This document shows positions 8,436-17,951 of a DNA stretch of 64,000 nucleotides, one piece after another. This DNA is from Glaciecola sp964195425 (lineage in GTDB: Bacteria > Pseudomonadota > Gammaproteobacteria > Enterobacterales > Alteromonadaceae). Positions within the stretch are counted from its first letter, which is position 1; each line of letters begins with the position of its first letter. The stretch is taken from assembly GCA_964195425.1 (NCBI GenBank), contig CAXMOM010000043.1:182209-246208 (forward strand), in the 5' to 3' direction. The notes under the pieces are model-generated. The model was given only the letters and a program-made list of their open reading frames with translations, made no database searches and was not told where the DNA came from. The position numbers were made by a program, and so were the translations under genes.

Positions 8436-8972
8436 TCAAACCTTGTAATAGCAACCTGTTGACTCTAACGGAACGATTGCACCTAGGGTGCTTTTGGTAT
8501 CTAAATAAGGCTCAACGCTGCCATTGCCAGACAAACAGCCAATGCCTGTTGAATACGGATCTAAATAACTAAGATCACCCTGAGCGTCAAATACAGCCAC
8601 GGCGGGCGTACTCGTTAGTATGTTAGATAAACCTTTAATATTCTCAATATAGATGGTTACGTTTCTTTTACCAATATATTTAACCGTGTCTTTCACCGAC
8701 TTAATATGTCGGGTTGCAGTAAGCTGACAAAGGCAGTCGCTGCTGCGTGTGATATGCACGACCACGTTATTTAGAGGCGTATTTAAAGCGCCAAACAATA
8801 TACTATTAACGTGAAGATCGAAATCAGACTTATTAGAAGCGTAATAAAGGATACCTGCAGGGTCGAAAGGTTTTTCTGTGTTTTTGCTAGCAAAGAAAAG
8901 TCCTATCAGCGCGATCATAAACCATAAAGGAACTGTGATCATTAACAGGGCGTTTCTTTTACTTATTTTCAC
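8436..8972 (-). CDS. Membrane-anchored thioredoxin-like protein (DUF6436-like)
   Basis: A 178-residue protein with one N-terminal membrane helix (about residues 8-27) and a periplasmic domain. The domain has a CLC motif in SSDCLCQL at the place where thioredoxin-like folds carry the active-site cysteines, and two more cysteines toward the C-terminus. I recall this pattern as DUF6436; function is unknown. I chose GTG at 8970-8972, just after the stop codon of the upstream chemoreceptor gene. A start at 9023 is possible but would overlap that gene by 47 nt. The near-contact implies translational coupling with the chemoreceptor. A redox role is inference only. Confidence 0.65.
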   Translation of the reverse strand: MKISKRNALLMITVPLWFMIALIGLFFASKNTEKPFDPAGILYYASNKSDFDLHVNSILFGALNTPLNNVVVHITRSSDCLCQLTATRHIKSVKDTVKYIGKRNVTIYIENIKGLSNILTSTPAVAVFDAQGDLSYLDPYSTGIGCLSGNGSVEPYLDTKSTLGAIVPLESTGCYYKV

Positions 8973-8976
8973 AGCC

Positions 8977-10455
8977 CTAAATTTCGAACTTAGCAAGCTC
9001 TTCGTGCAGTCCAGCAATCTCACCTTTTAGACCCATAAGCTGTGAAAGATTACCTTCAACACCTTTAACTTGCAGATTAGTCAAATCTGACAACTTTTTA
9101 GCTGATCCAGAAATGGTAACAGACATCATAGACTGCTCTTCAGATGACGCCGCCACAGAACTGGTGTTTTGGCTTAATCTATCAATGAGGGCGTTTATTT
9201 CACCAATACTTTTGCTCGCTTCATTTGAGCCAGACACGTTATCCTCAACGCGTTTTGCGCAAGCAGACATGATAGCGACAGCCTCAATAGAACCTTCTAG
9301 TAGTTTGTTTGTTATTTTACCTATCTCTTGTGCATTTTGACCCGTTTTCACTGATAAGGTTCTCACTTCATCAGCCACTACAGCGAACCCTCTGCCATGT
9401 TCGCCTGCTCTAGCAGACTCAATCGCGGCATTGAGCGCCAGTAAATTGGTTTGATCAGATATACTTTTAATTGCCGCCATAGCGGTATCAATCTCATTAC
9501 ACATCGATGATAAATTTTCAATTGAAGAAGATGCCTTGTTAATTTCAGACTTTAAGTTTTTCGCATCATCTGAATTTCTGTCAATAATACTTTTAGCACT
9601 ATTTGTGCCTTTGCTCGCTTCTTGGCTAAGATTGTCAATATCAACGACGCTTTTTGACACTCCAGCATTTGCCAAGCTAACCTGTTCTAATGCAACTCTA
9701 ATTTGTTCGACTTCACCTTGATTCTCTTTTGCCCTCACCATGGATTCTTCTGAGCTTTCAGATAAGCTGTCAGAAAGATACTTTGAATTATCTCCACTAG
9801 ACTTAAGGTTGACAACTAAAGAGCGTATTGATGTTATTAAACGATTAAAGTCCTTGATGGATTTACCATCACCTTCAATGCTTTTACCAATACAGATTTT
9901 GCCTGTGCCAACAATTTCATCAAAGGAGTGACCTAAGACATACCCTGATTTTGACGCCATCTCAAAACTGCGTGCAGAAATTACCAGCACAATTCCTTCC
10001 GCGACAGCAAAGAAAGCATGTATTGCCAAAATTCCATAAGTAAGACGTCCATCCTCAAAAATATAAACGCCAGAAACAGAGCCTTGTAAGGCAAAGAATA
10101 AAAAGTGATGTACGGCGACCACCACAACCCCTGTAACAATGATCTTCCAATCTCTATAGATGCTTAAAAAAGCAAGCAGGGTAAATATAGCAAAGTGCAT
10201 CTCAGTCAAACCCATAGCCTGTTGAATATGCAGTGCTGCGAGTAGTTGAGTGCCAATAGCCACCACGTGCCTCGTGATTTGGCTATAAGGGCTTATTTTT
10301 ATCAAAATTAATGGTAGAGCAACAATAAGCGTACCTACTGTCGCACCTATTAACAGCGTGTCTGTGAAAAAACCAATGATAATTGCCGCCAGCCACTGAA
10401 TAATAATGACCCCCGTGAATATCTTGTTCGCCTCTTTGTGCCATGGATAATTCAT
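8977..10455 (-). CDS. Methyl-accepting chemotaxis protein with six-helix membrane sensor
   Basis: A 492-residue chemoreceptor. Residues 1-165 form about six membrane helices with almost no periplasmic loop, so the input domain is the membrane itself. Conserved-looking polar residues lie within it: H87 in EMHFAIF, YRDWK (100-104) and H116-H117 in VHHFLF. The cytoplasmic signalling domain follows, with the hairpin tip reading NLLALNAAIESARAGEHGRGFAVVADE across about 340-366, the strongly conserved CheA/CheW contact. No HAMP domain is obvious. No other chemotaxis gene is nearby; the only partner is the DUF6436-like gene immediately downstream. The ligand is unknown; metal or redox sensing through the His residues is speculation. 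Confidence 0.9.
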   Translation of the reverse strand: MNYPWHKEANKIFTGVIIIQWLAAIIIGFFTDTLLIGATVGTLIVALPLILIKISPYSQITRHVVAIGTQLLAALHIQQAMGLTEMHFAIFTLLAFLSIYRDWKIIVTGVVVVAVHHFLFFALQGSVSGVYIFEDGRLTYGILAIHAFFAVAEGIVLVISARSFEMASKSGYVLGHSFDEIVGTGKICIGKSIEGDGKSIKDFNRLITSIRSLVVNLKSSGDNSKYLSDSLSESSEESMVRAKENQGEVEQIRVALEQVSLANAGVSKSVVDIDNLSQEASKGTNSAKSIIDRNSDDAKNLKSEINKASSSIENLSSMCNEIDTAMAAIKSISDQTNLLALNAAIESARAGEHGRGFAVVADEVRTLSVKTGQNAQEIGKITNKLLEGSIEAVAIMSACAKRVEDNVSGSNEASKSIGEINALIDRLSQNTSSVAASSEEQSMMSVTISGSAKKLSDLTNLQVKGVEGNLSQLMGLKGEIAGLHEELAKFEI

Positions 10456-10884
10456 ACTTATACCTTTAAAATTTTCAATCGATTATTGTTAAGGTTGTTG
10501 AACCGAAAAATGCCGCCAACACTGACGGCTTATTTGTAGTGTTGTTTATAAACATACCCGAACTTCTTGAGGTAAGGTCTATGCTCGAGGCCTGCCTTAC
10601 ATTGGATTAGCCTAATGGCTTAGTCTTCTATTTATTTATCGGGTAAAGTGAATAAAACTATAAGTAAATCTGCGTTTTTTAAACGATATTTAAGATGGAG
10701 GTGCTGACTTCACCGTCCACTATTAAATGTAAAACTATGACAGATGGTATATCGCTAAAGAAATAGCCGGTTTTACTATAAAAAACTAGGCAAAATTAGA
10801 TATCCCTTTTGATAAGTAAACCTAGTTGGTCCTGCGCCAGTATTGATTAACACTAGATGTATTAAAATTAAGGAAAGGGACGAG
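10456..10884. other. Intergenic region between divergent chemoreceptor and helicase genes
   Basis: About 430 nt with no credible coding sequence. It must hold the two divergent promoters. I see a short GTAAGG/CCTTAC inverted repeat around 10570-10603 and a strong AGGAAAGGG ribosome site at 10871-10879 for the helicase. No LexA-type CTGT-N8-ACAG box was seen, although one might be expected for repair genes. Confidence 0.5.
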
Positions 10885-13383
10885 TTGTCGGAACCAGATT
10901 TACCTGTAGTGGCAAAACGCGCGTTCATTCCAGCTTTGTTTAAGCAGTGGTTTGCCGACCGCAAATGGAAAATAAGGCCCTACCAGCAAAAAATGGTCAG
11001 CGCTTTTGCTAACCAACAGTCTAATTTATTGATTGCGCCCACAGGCGCTGGTAAAACTTTGTCAGGTTTTTTACCATGTTTAATTGATATATATAAACTA
11101 CTTGAGAAAGGAAAATCTAACAAAGAAATTGGCCTGCACACTTTATACGTCTCACCATTAAAAGCCTTAACCTATGATATAAACCGTAATCTTGAAATGC
11201 CCATTGCTGATATGGAACTGAATATTAAGGTAGCCTCAAGAACAGGAGATACCACTAGCTATCAGCGTCAAAAACAAAGAAAGGCGCCCCCTAATATTTT
11301 GCTCACTACGCCGGAATCGTTAATGTTAATGCTGTCCTACGTCGACGCTAGTCTCATTTTTGCAAACCTCAAGTGCGTCATCGTTGATGAAGCCCACTCT
11401 TTTGCTAATTCTAAACGCGGCGATTTTATGTCCCTAACATTGGCCCGTTTGCATTGGCTAAACCCCAATTTTATTAGGGTAGGTTTGTCAGCAACGGTAG
11501 CTCATCCGGAGTTACTGGCAGGCTGGCTTGGAGTAAGCGGAGTGCCAACGGGTATTATTAAAGCCAAATCGCGGGTTAAACCAAGGCTAAAACTCCTGAC
11601 CAGGAAAGATTATATTCCATTTGGTGGTTATATGGCTAAGTACGCCAAAAAGGAAATACTCGCGGCGATTAGTAAAGCGGGCACTAGCTTGGTGTTTGTA
11701 AACACTCGCGCGCAGGCAGAGCTTATTTTCCAAAGCCTATGGGAAGAAAACCGCGAAGGCCTAGCCATTGCCATTTATCACGGTAGTTTAAGCAAAGAAC
11801 AACGAAAGAAAACCGAAAGTATGATGGCGGCAGGCAAGCTACGCGCGGTAGTCACGACGTCGGCATTAGAGCTAGGTATTGATTGGGGCGATGTTGATTT
11901 AGTTATTCAAGTAGGGGCGCCCAAAGGTGTTAGTCGTTTAATGCAGCGAATTGGACGCTCTAACCACCGAATGAACGAACCTTCAAAAGCTTACTTAGTG
12001 CCTGCCAATAGATTTGAATCCCTTGAGTGTTTGGCAGCGATAAAAGCCATTAAAAAAGGTGAGCTTGATGGCGAACCTTCTATGCCTGGGGCTTTGGATA
12101 TTATCCCGCAATATATTATGAACTGTGTGTGCAGCGAGCCTGCAGATGTAAACAGTATTTATCAACAAGTCTTAAATGCTAGCCCATATTCGGGTCTTGA
12201 TTTTGACACGTTTAAACAGCTTTTCTCATTTACACAAGACGGAGGGTACGCTCTACAAGCATATGAAAGATACTTCAGACTGGTAGCTGACAATGGCTTG
12301 TATTCACCTGCCAATAAGCGCGTGATAATGCGCCATAGACAAAACATTGGGACTATTGTTGAAGCCGGTAGGCTAAAGGTCAAAAGACTGAGAAGGGCGC
12401 ATCAAGGTAAAATTATTGGCGAGGTTGAAGAATACTTTGCCCAGCAGCTAAGTAAAGGTGATAGTTTTTATTTTGCAGGTGAGGTACTTGTGTTTGAAGG
12501 TATTCGCGACATGATAGTAGAAGCTAGGCCTGGTAAAGCAAAAGAGCCTAAAATACCAAGCTTCCAAGGAGGTCAAATGCCACTATCTACCTATTTGGCA
12601 GACGCCGTGCGCAGCCTAATTAATGATCCAGATGCTTGGTTAGAGCTGCCCGCATTAGTGCGCGATTGGCTGAATCTACAGCAAGACTTTAGTGCTTTAC
12701 CCAGCATGGAAAAGCTACTGATTGAACAGTTTCCATTTAGGGGCGCCCAGACTACTTTGTTCTATACCTTTGAGGGTCGTAAAGCCAACCAAACATTGGG
12801 CATGCTAATTACTCGCCGCATGGAGAAACGTGGGTTTAAACCCCTAAGTTTCTCTATTACTGATTATGGTTTGTCAATATCGTCGGTAATTCAAATTGAG
12901 CAAGAACATATCCCCGAGCTATTTACGCCCAGTATTTTAGGCGATGAATTAGAAGACTGGATGTTAGAAGCGAGTATGTTAAAGCGCAGCTTTCGTCAAG
13001 TCGCCGTAGTCAGCGGACTTATAGAACAGCAGTATCACAGTAATAAAAAGACCATGCGCCAAGTGACGTTTTCGACAGATTTAATTTACGATACCCTGCG
13101 TGAATACGACCCTGATCACGTTCTGTTAAAAGTGACCCGCGACAATGCGCAAAGAGAACTCCTTGATATAGACCGCACATCGGCTTTGCTATTTAGATAT
13201 TGCAATTCATTTATGTTTAGCACACTTGAAAAACCTTCACCGATGGCTATTCCTATTGTGCTTAATGTGCGAAGTGAGTTGATTACTGGTGCAGGTACTC
13301 AAGCTTTATTGGAGCAAGCTAATTTGTATCAAGAGGCAGAGCTAATGTTAGACGATGTTCGTGCTCTGTTGCAGGGAGATTAA
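10885..13383 (+). CDS. Ligase-associated DNA damage response DEXH-box helicase (Lhr-like)
   Basis: An 832-residue superfamily 2 helicase of the Lhr-like group that accompanies ATP-dependent ligase, an MBL exonuclease and PdeM. Walker A APTGAGKT is at residues 51-58; DEAH follows in VIVDEAHSF; the Ser-Ala-Thr motif is in GLSATV; motif VI is in MQRIGRSNHR. A C-terminal half of about 400 residues carries the winged-helix and DUF4145-like Lhr core. I chose TTG at 10885 because AGGAAAGGG sits five nucleotides upstream; a TTG at 10843 would also be in frame but lacks such a site. The next gene, pdeM-like, starts 6 nt after the stop, so the two are one operon. Members act on damaged or branched duplexes, probably with the ligase. 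Confidence 0.88.
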   Translation: MSEPDLPVVAKRAFIPALFKQWFADRKWKIRPYQQKMVSAFANQQSNLLIAPTGAGKTLSGFLPCLIDIYKLLEKGKSNKEIGLHTLYVSPLKALTYDINRNLEMPIADMELNIKVASRTGDTTSYQRQKQRKAPPNILLTTPESLMLMLSYVDASLIFANLKCVIVDEAHSFANSKRGDFMSLTLARLHWLNPNFIRVGLSATVAHPELLAGWLGVSGVPTGIIKAKSRVKPRLKLLTRKDYIPFGGYMAKYAKKEILAAISKAGTSLVFVNTRAQAELIFQSLWEENREGLAIAIYHGSLSKEQRKKTESMMAAGKLRAVVTTSALELGIDWGDVDLVIQVGAPKGVSRLMQRIGRSNHRMNEPSKAYLVPANRFESLECLAAIKAIKKGELDGEPSMPGALDIIPQYIMNCVCSEPADVNSIYQQVLNASPYSGLDFDTFKQLFSFTQDGGYALQAYERYFRLVADNGLYSPANKRVIMRHRQNIGTIVEAGRLKVKRLRRAHQGKIIGEVEEYFAQQLSKGDSFYFAGEVLVFEGIRDMIVEARPGKAKEPKIPSFQGGQMPLSTYLADAVRSLINDPDAWLELPALVRDWLNLQQDFSALPSMEKLLIEQFPFRGAQTTLFYTFEGRKANQTLGMLITRRMEKRGFKPLSFSITDYGLSISSVIQIEQEHIPELFTPSILGDELEDWMLEASMLKRSFRQVAVVSGLIEQQYHSNKKTMRQVTFSTDLIYDTLREYDPDHVLLKVTRDNAQRELLDIDRTSALLFRYCNSFMFSTLEKPSPMAIPIVLNVRSELITGAGTQALLEQANLYQEAELMLDDVRALLQGD

Positions 13384-13388
13384 GCATA

Positions 13389-14147
13389 ATGATTGCGCCT
13401 GAGGCACTCAAAGCCTTGCTAATGAACAACCAAGTTATTCCGGTGAAATTTGCAGGGCATCGTATGTTATTAGACGCCGGTGGTGTGTTGTTATGGCCGC
13501 AACAAGACTTACTCATTTTCAGCGATTTACACTTAGAGAAGGGAAGCTTTTTAAGTCAATTCGCGAATCCTTTGCCACGTTTTGATAGTAAAGAAACGCT
13601 AAAACGCATGCACCTTATGATGCAGCGTTATGACTGTGGTCATATTGTGTGTTTAGGCGACAGTTTACACGACGGTAATGCTCTTAGCCGAATGCAAATC
13701 GATGATTTAGAACGCCTAAATACTTTGGTGGACTCGGTGGCTAAATGGACATGGATTCTGGGCAATCACGACCCTGACATTCCGCCCGAAATTTTAGGCA
13801 AGCGAGCGCCATTGTTACAGATACAAAACGTGCTATTGGTGCATGAGCCAGAGGTGCTAGCGATTGTAAATGAGAATGCTATAAATGAGAATTGCGCCTT
13901 AGATAGCCAGCATGTGCCCGTTGAAGCTCAAATTATTGGTCACTATCATCCTAAATCGAGCTATAAACTAGCTAATCGAAAGGTCACAGGAAAAAGTTTT
14001 GTGTGCGGCGATAATATTTTGCTTATGCCAGCATTCGGTAAATATACAGGCGGTCTCGATATAAACGATAAAGCTTTTGAACATATGTTTACGCGAAAGA
14101 GTGCGCTTGTGTATTTGACTTATCATCAAAAGATTTACTTACTATAA
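13389..14147 (+). CDS. pdeM: Ligase-associated DNA damage response endonuclease PdeM
   Basis: A 252-residue calcineurin-like metallophosphoesterase. The metal-binding motifs are in order: SDLHLEKG with D46 and H48, GDSLHD with D91, GNHDP with N126-H127, and later GHYHPK. This combination and the gene partner identify the PdeM family, which is encoded with the Lhr-like helicase, ligase and exonuclease in many proteobacteria. It starts 6 nt after the helicase stop, and the two are probably translationally coupled. The enzyme is expected to use two divalent metals and to cut phosphodiester bonds at damaged DNA ends. The C-terminal half contains a spacer of about 15 residues (ENAINENCAL) that appears loosely conserved. 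Confidence 0.85.
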   Translation: MIAPEALKALLMNNQVIPVKFAGHRMLLDAGGVLLWPQQDLLIFSDLHLEKGSFLSQFANPLPRFDSKETLKRMHLMMQRYDCGHIVCLGDSLHDGNALSRMQIDDLERLNTLVDSVAKWTWILGNHDPDIPPEILGKRAPLLQIQNVLLVHEPEVLAIVNENAINENCALDSQHVPVEAQIIGHYHPKSSYKLANRKVTGKSFVCGDNILLMPAFGKYTGGLDINDKAFEHMFTRKSALVYLTYHQKIYLL

Positions 14148-14291
14148 TATAGATTAACTATGAGGTGTTTGTCATTTCTGGTCATGCTGGCCCAAAGTCC
14201 ACTTACATAGCTTTAAAGCAACAAAACCCAGGCCTCTTGTATAGATCGGGTATAACGTTTATTCTTTTTATTCTTGCACAAAGGACAGAAT

Positions 14292-16514
14292 ATGAAGACT
14301 AAATTTAATCTCAGCATTTTCTTTATTGTGGCAGTGCTCTTTGTTGCTTTTACAATACGACAGAGCTTGATTCAGCCGCCAAAGGTTGATTCCACTCATG
14401 CTTTTAATACCGAACGTGCGTTTGAGCGTTTGGAGCGTATTTTAGGCGATGAAAGCCCGCATCCTGTTGATAGTGATGCCAATGATGCGGTGCGTGAGCG
14501 TCTAATTTCTGAAATTGAAGCAATAGGGTTTACCCCCATCGTGACAGATAGGTTTTACTGTAACCAGCGAAATAGGGCCTTGCTTTGCGCACGTGTGCAA
14601 AATGTAATGTTCTGGATAGGTAATGCCGGACTCAATGCTATTATGGTTGCTTCTCATTATGACTCTGTCCCTACTGGGCCGGGCGCTGCTGATGACGGAT
14701 CAGGCGTGGCGGCAAGCCTTGAAATTGCCTATAATCTTAAATTACGTGACCTTGCGCGACCTGTTTTAGTTATGATTACAGATGGCGAAGAAGTAGGTCT
14801 TGTTGGTGCAGCCTCTTTTGTTGAAAATGACCCTTTTGCCAAATTGATTACCGCTGTTGTGAGTATGGAAGCCCGCGGCAATAGTGGTCCTGTTGCGCTG
14901 ATCGAGACAAGCTCCCCGAACGGTCGTGACCTCGCCGTGCTGAAAACAGATATACAAAAACCCATTGCGAGCTCTTTAGCTACCGATGTTTATGCTGCAA
15001 TGCCCAACTCAACTGATGTGACCGAATACTTGAAACTCGGACTAGATGCCAGTAATTTTGCACTTGGGGGGGGCGCTCAGTTCTATCATACACCCCAGGA
15101 TAGTCTTGCGCGATTGGATCAGCGCTCATTCTTCCATATGGGCGCGACGGCCCTTAGGAGCGTTGAGGCCCTTCTTGAAAAACCAGGCGACGAGCCGGAA
15201 CAACAATGGATGTATATAGACTTATTCGGTCTTTTGGTCTTAAAGCTGCCGCAACTATTGGGCCTGCCATTGATTGTCTTAGGCGGTTTACTCGCTATTT
15301 CTGTTTTTACGAGAAACGGCAAAGGCGGTATCGTGAAAGCGCTGGCTTTTCCGCCTCTGGCAATTCTTTTGGGTGTTGGCTTCGCGATTGGTGTAACAAT
15401 GCTCATAGGCGCTTTACGTCAAGAAACATACTTTGCCGCAGCGCAACCTTGGGCCCTGCGTGGAGCGCAAAATGCCGCTGCACTAATGGGCGCTGGACTC
15501 GCTCTTATCCTTTTAGGACGAAACGTACCTAAGCCTCGTCTAATAATGACGGGGTGGATTTGGTTCGCTTTGTTAGGATTTGGCGCGACATTTTTTTTTC
15601 CTGGCGCTGCAATTTTATTCGCCCCGGCCTTGGCGATCATTGCATTGGCGGGGCTTCTATTTAAATCACAAAGTCGAGCCGCTTATACGCTTATAACAGC
15701 GGCGGCTATTTTGTTTACGCTTATGGGCATTACCACCTCAGCTTTGGGGGAGGTTATGCTATTCCCCGAATATGCCGCGCCTTTTGCACTATTTCTTGTT
15801 TTGGCCTTTATTGTGCTTGTACCGCTGTTTATACCAGATGAGCGAGTAATAAAGTCCTCGCGTATAGTTGTCCCTTTGGCTGGCTTGGGTATAACAGCTA
15901 CCTTTGTGATTACCGCTTTATTGGTCACAGCTTATTCATCTGATGCCCCGCGCGGATTATCCGTCATGCACAGCCAAAATGAGGCCGGTAAAGCTCGGTG
16001 GAGCATACGTGGTTCAGATCCTTTGCCTGAGTCAATGTCAGATATCGCAAAGTTTGAGGCGGGGACACTGACAGGTTATAGTGGAAAACGATTCATTGCT
16101 GAGGCACCAAGCTTCGCAACGTCAGGCTTAAGCGTAAATATCCTTCGAAATGAGGTGATAGGTAAGAAGCGTGTTGTCATATTAGAAATTGAAGCGGCTG
16201 ATACAGATGTTTTGGATATTGGTTTGTCAGGAGACAGCCTCTTAGTTAGCTCAGTGAGTGTGAACGGGCTTATGCATGAAGAAGCACCTCCAAAACGAGT
16301 TCGTTGCACAGGCCGTAGTTGCAGAACCGTCGTTTACGAAGCCAAAATAAATGCCACTGCACAAGATGTATCAATTGCTCTGTTTAGTTATCGCTACGGT
16401 TTGGGCTCACAAAGCCAAGCTTTGCTTGACGCACGCCCAGATTGGGCCTTACCGCAACATCGCGGCGACATAAGAGCTATAAAAGAAGTTATTGAGATAA
16501 CCCCTCTTGATTAA
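14292..16514 (+). CDS. M28 family membrane-anchored metallopeptidase
   Basis: A 740-residue zinc peptidase of the Fxna-like M28 group. One N-terminal membrane helix (about 7-25) is followed by the peptidase domain with ASHYDSVPTG, GAADDGSG, ITDGEEVGLVG, MEARGNSG and FYHTPQD, covering the expected His, Asp, Glu-Glu, Glu/Asp and His zinc ligands. About eight membrane helices follow from residue 310, then a periplasmic beta-rich tail. The start is ATG 14292 with AAGGAC upstream; a TTG 18 nt earlier is less likely. GC is clearly higher (lines near 57 percent) than the downstream permease (about 35 percent), so acquisition from a higher-GC source is plausible. The peptide substrate is unknown. Confidence 0.85.
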   Translation: MKTKFNLSIFFIVAVLFVAFTIRQSLIQPPKVDSTHAFNTERAFERLERILGDESPHPVDSDANDAVRERLISEIEAIGFTPIVTDRFYCNQRNRALLCARVQNVMFWIGNAGLNAIMVASHYDSVPTGPGAADDGSGVAASLEIAYNLKLRDLARPVLVMITDGEEVGLVGAASFVENDPFAKLITAVVSMEARGNSGPVALIETSSPNGRDLAVLKTDIQKPIASSLATDVYAAMPNSTDVTEYLKLGLDASNFALGGGAQFYHTPQDSLARLDQRSFFHMGATALRSVEALLEKPGDEPEQQWMYIDLFGLLVLKLPQLLGLPLIVLGGLLAISVFTRNGKGGIVKALAFPPLAILLGVGFAIGVTMLIGALRQETYFAAAQPWALRGAQNAAALMGAGLALILLGRNVPKPRLIMTGWIWFALLGFGATFFFPGAAILFAPALAIIALAGLLFKSQSRAAYTLITAAAILFTLMGITTSALGEVMLFPEYAAPFALFLVLAFIVLVPLFIPDERVIKSSRIVVPLAGLGITATFVITALLVTAYSSDAPRGLSVMHSQNEAGKARWSIRGSDPLPESMSDIAKFEAGTLTGYSGKRFIAEAPSFATSGLSVNILRNEVIGKKRVVILEIEAADTDVLDIGLSGDSLLVSSVSVNGLMHEEAPPKRVRCTGRSCRTVVYEAKINATAQDVSIALFSYRYGLGSQSQALLDARPDWALPQHRGDIRAIKEVIEITPLD

Positions 16515-16539
16515 ATAAAAAATAATAAGGGAAGTTTTA

Positions 16540-17844
16540 ATGAACAGAGTAATGGGATTCTGGAAATGTTGGGGACTGGTTATAGGTATCGTAATTGGCA
16601 ATGGTATCTTCATGTTGCCAGCTGTCTTGGCTCCTTACGGAAAGTTAAGTTTAGTTGGATGGATCATTGCTGGTATAGGGACAATATTTATAGCTTTAGT
16701 TTTGGGTATGCTTGCCAAACGACATTCGATGCAAGGTGGTATCTACGGCTACACCAGAGAAACACAAGGCGACCTAACAGGATTTCTTATTGCTTGGGGT
16801 TATTGGATTAGTATCTTGGCTGCCGTTGCTGTAGGGGCTATTGCAGTCGCCGGATATTTAAGCTTTTTTATACCCGCAATTTCTGCAAACCCAATTATAT
16901 TTGCAACAATTGCTATCGCATTTATTTGGTTAATAACGGCCATTAATATGACGGGTATTAAAGCTGCTTGCACCTTCCAATTAGTGACTTCTTTATTAAA
17001 ACTATTACCATTGTTTATTATTTGTATTGGTGCACTGTTTCTTGGTGATCCCACCAATGCCGTGCTTGATTCAACGATAAGCGATGATGCGAATCAAAAA
17101 TCTACACTAATTTTAATCTCAGAAATGGTGATGATCACTATGTGGGCCTATATTGGTATTGAAGCGGTAACATTGCCATCAGATAATGTTATTAACCCAG
17201 AAAAAAATATTCCTAGAGCACTGATTATAGGCACATTAACAGTAACGGTTATTTACATTACTCTCACCTATGGAGTGATGACTTTAATTCCACTCACTGA
17301 TTTGGCGAAATCAACTGCACCGCTCGCCGACGCAGCCTCGATAATATTAGGGCCATTGGGAGCCGGTTTCATTGCTATCGCGGCAATTATTTCTATGATC
17401 AGTAGCATTAACGCCAATGTGCTAATTGTAGGTATCATGCCAGATGCCTTAGCAAAGGATAAATTAATGCCTGAGTTTTTTTCAAAAAAGAACAAAGCAG
17501 GTATACCCATAAAGACGGTAGTAGTTTCTGGCTTTTTAGCGTCAATGCTAGTGGTGATGAATTTTTCTGAAGGATTATTAAGTGCATTTAAAACGTTAAT
17601 GATGCTTTCTACGTTGACGGTATTGTTGCCTTATGCGACATCGTCACTAGCTGAAATTATTATGCAAAGAAGAGAGTTAAACGCCAGCACTAAGATCAAC
17701 TGGGTATCGTTTAGTATTGCGCTTATCGCGTTATTATTTTCTACCTTTGCCATTATTGGTTCGGGATTAATGATTGCACTTCAAGGTGTCATTCTTCTTG
17801 CTGCTGGACTACCATTTTACTTTTGGTCTAAAAGAAAATTATGA
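16540..17844 (+). CDS. APC family amino acid antiporter, AdiC-like
   Basis: A 434-residue inner membrane transporter with about twelve helices. GNGIFMLP in the first helix corresponds to the GSGVFLLP unwound substrate-binding stretch of AdiC; IGIEAV in helix 6 and the NPEKNIPRA loop also match that subfamily. E. coli AdiC (arginine/agmatine antiporter) is of similar length. The gene follows the M28 peptidase by 25 nt with AAGGGAAG as ribosome site, but the two differ sharply in GC. An agmatine deiminase/N-carbamoylputrescine amidase pair lies 2 to 4 kb away, which supports arginine or agmatine as substrate. No arginine decarboxylase is in the window. Confidence 0.78.
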   Translation: MNRVMGFWKCWGLVIGIVIGNGIFMLPAVLAPYGKLSLVGWIIAGIGTIFIALVLGMLAKRHSMQGGIYGYTRETQGDLTGFLIAWGYWISILAAVAVGAIAVAGYLSFFIPAISANPIIFATIAIAFIWLITAINMTGIKAACTFQLVTSLLKLLPLFIICIGALFLGDPTNAVLDSTISDDANQKSTLILISEMVMITMWAYIGIEAVTLPSDNVINPEKNIPRALIIGTLTVTVIYITLTYGVMTLIPLTDLAKSTAPLADAASIILGPLGAGFIAIAAIISMISSINANVLIVGIMPDALAKDKLMPEFFSKKNKAGIPIKTVVVSGFLASMLVVMNFSEGLLSAFKTLMMLSTLTVLLPYATSSLAEIIMQRRELNASTKINWVSFSIALIALLFSTFAIIGSGLMIALQGVILLAAGLPFYFWSKRKL

Positions 17845-17951
17845 CCAGTATATTACCATCATAGATACGCATAGGGAGCGCTCGATTAGTCGTGAGCAGC
17901 AGCGCTTAAGTTTTGTTTATAATTTCACTAGGCCTTTATTTGGAGTCAGCA

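Noticed and set aside
10456..10884. LexA (SOS) box in front of the repair helicase
   Set aside because: No CTGT-N8-ACAG spacing was seen on either strand.
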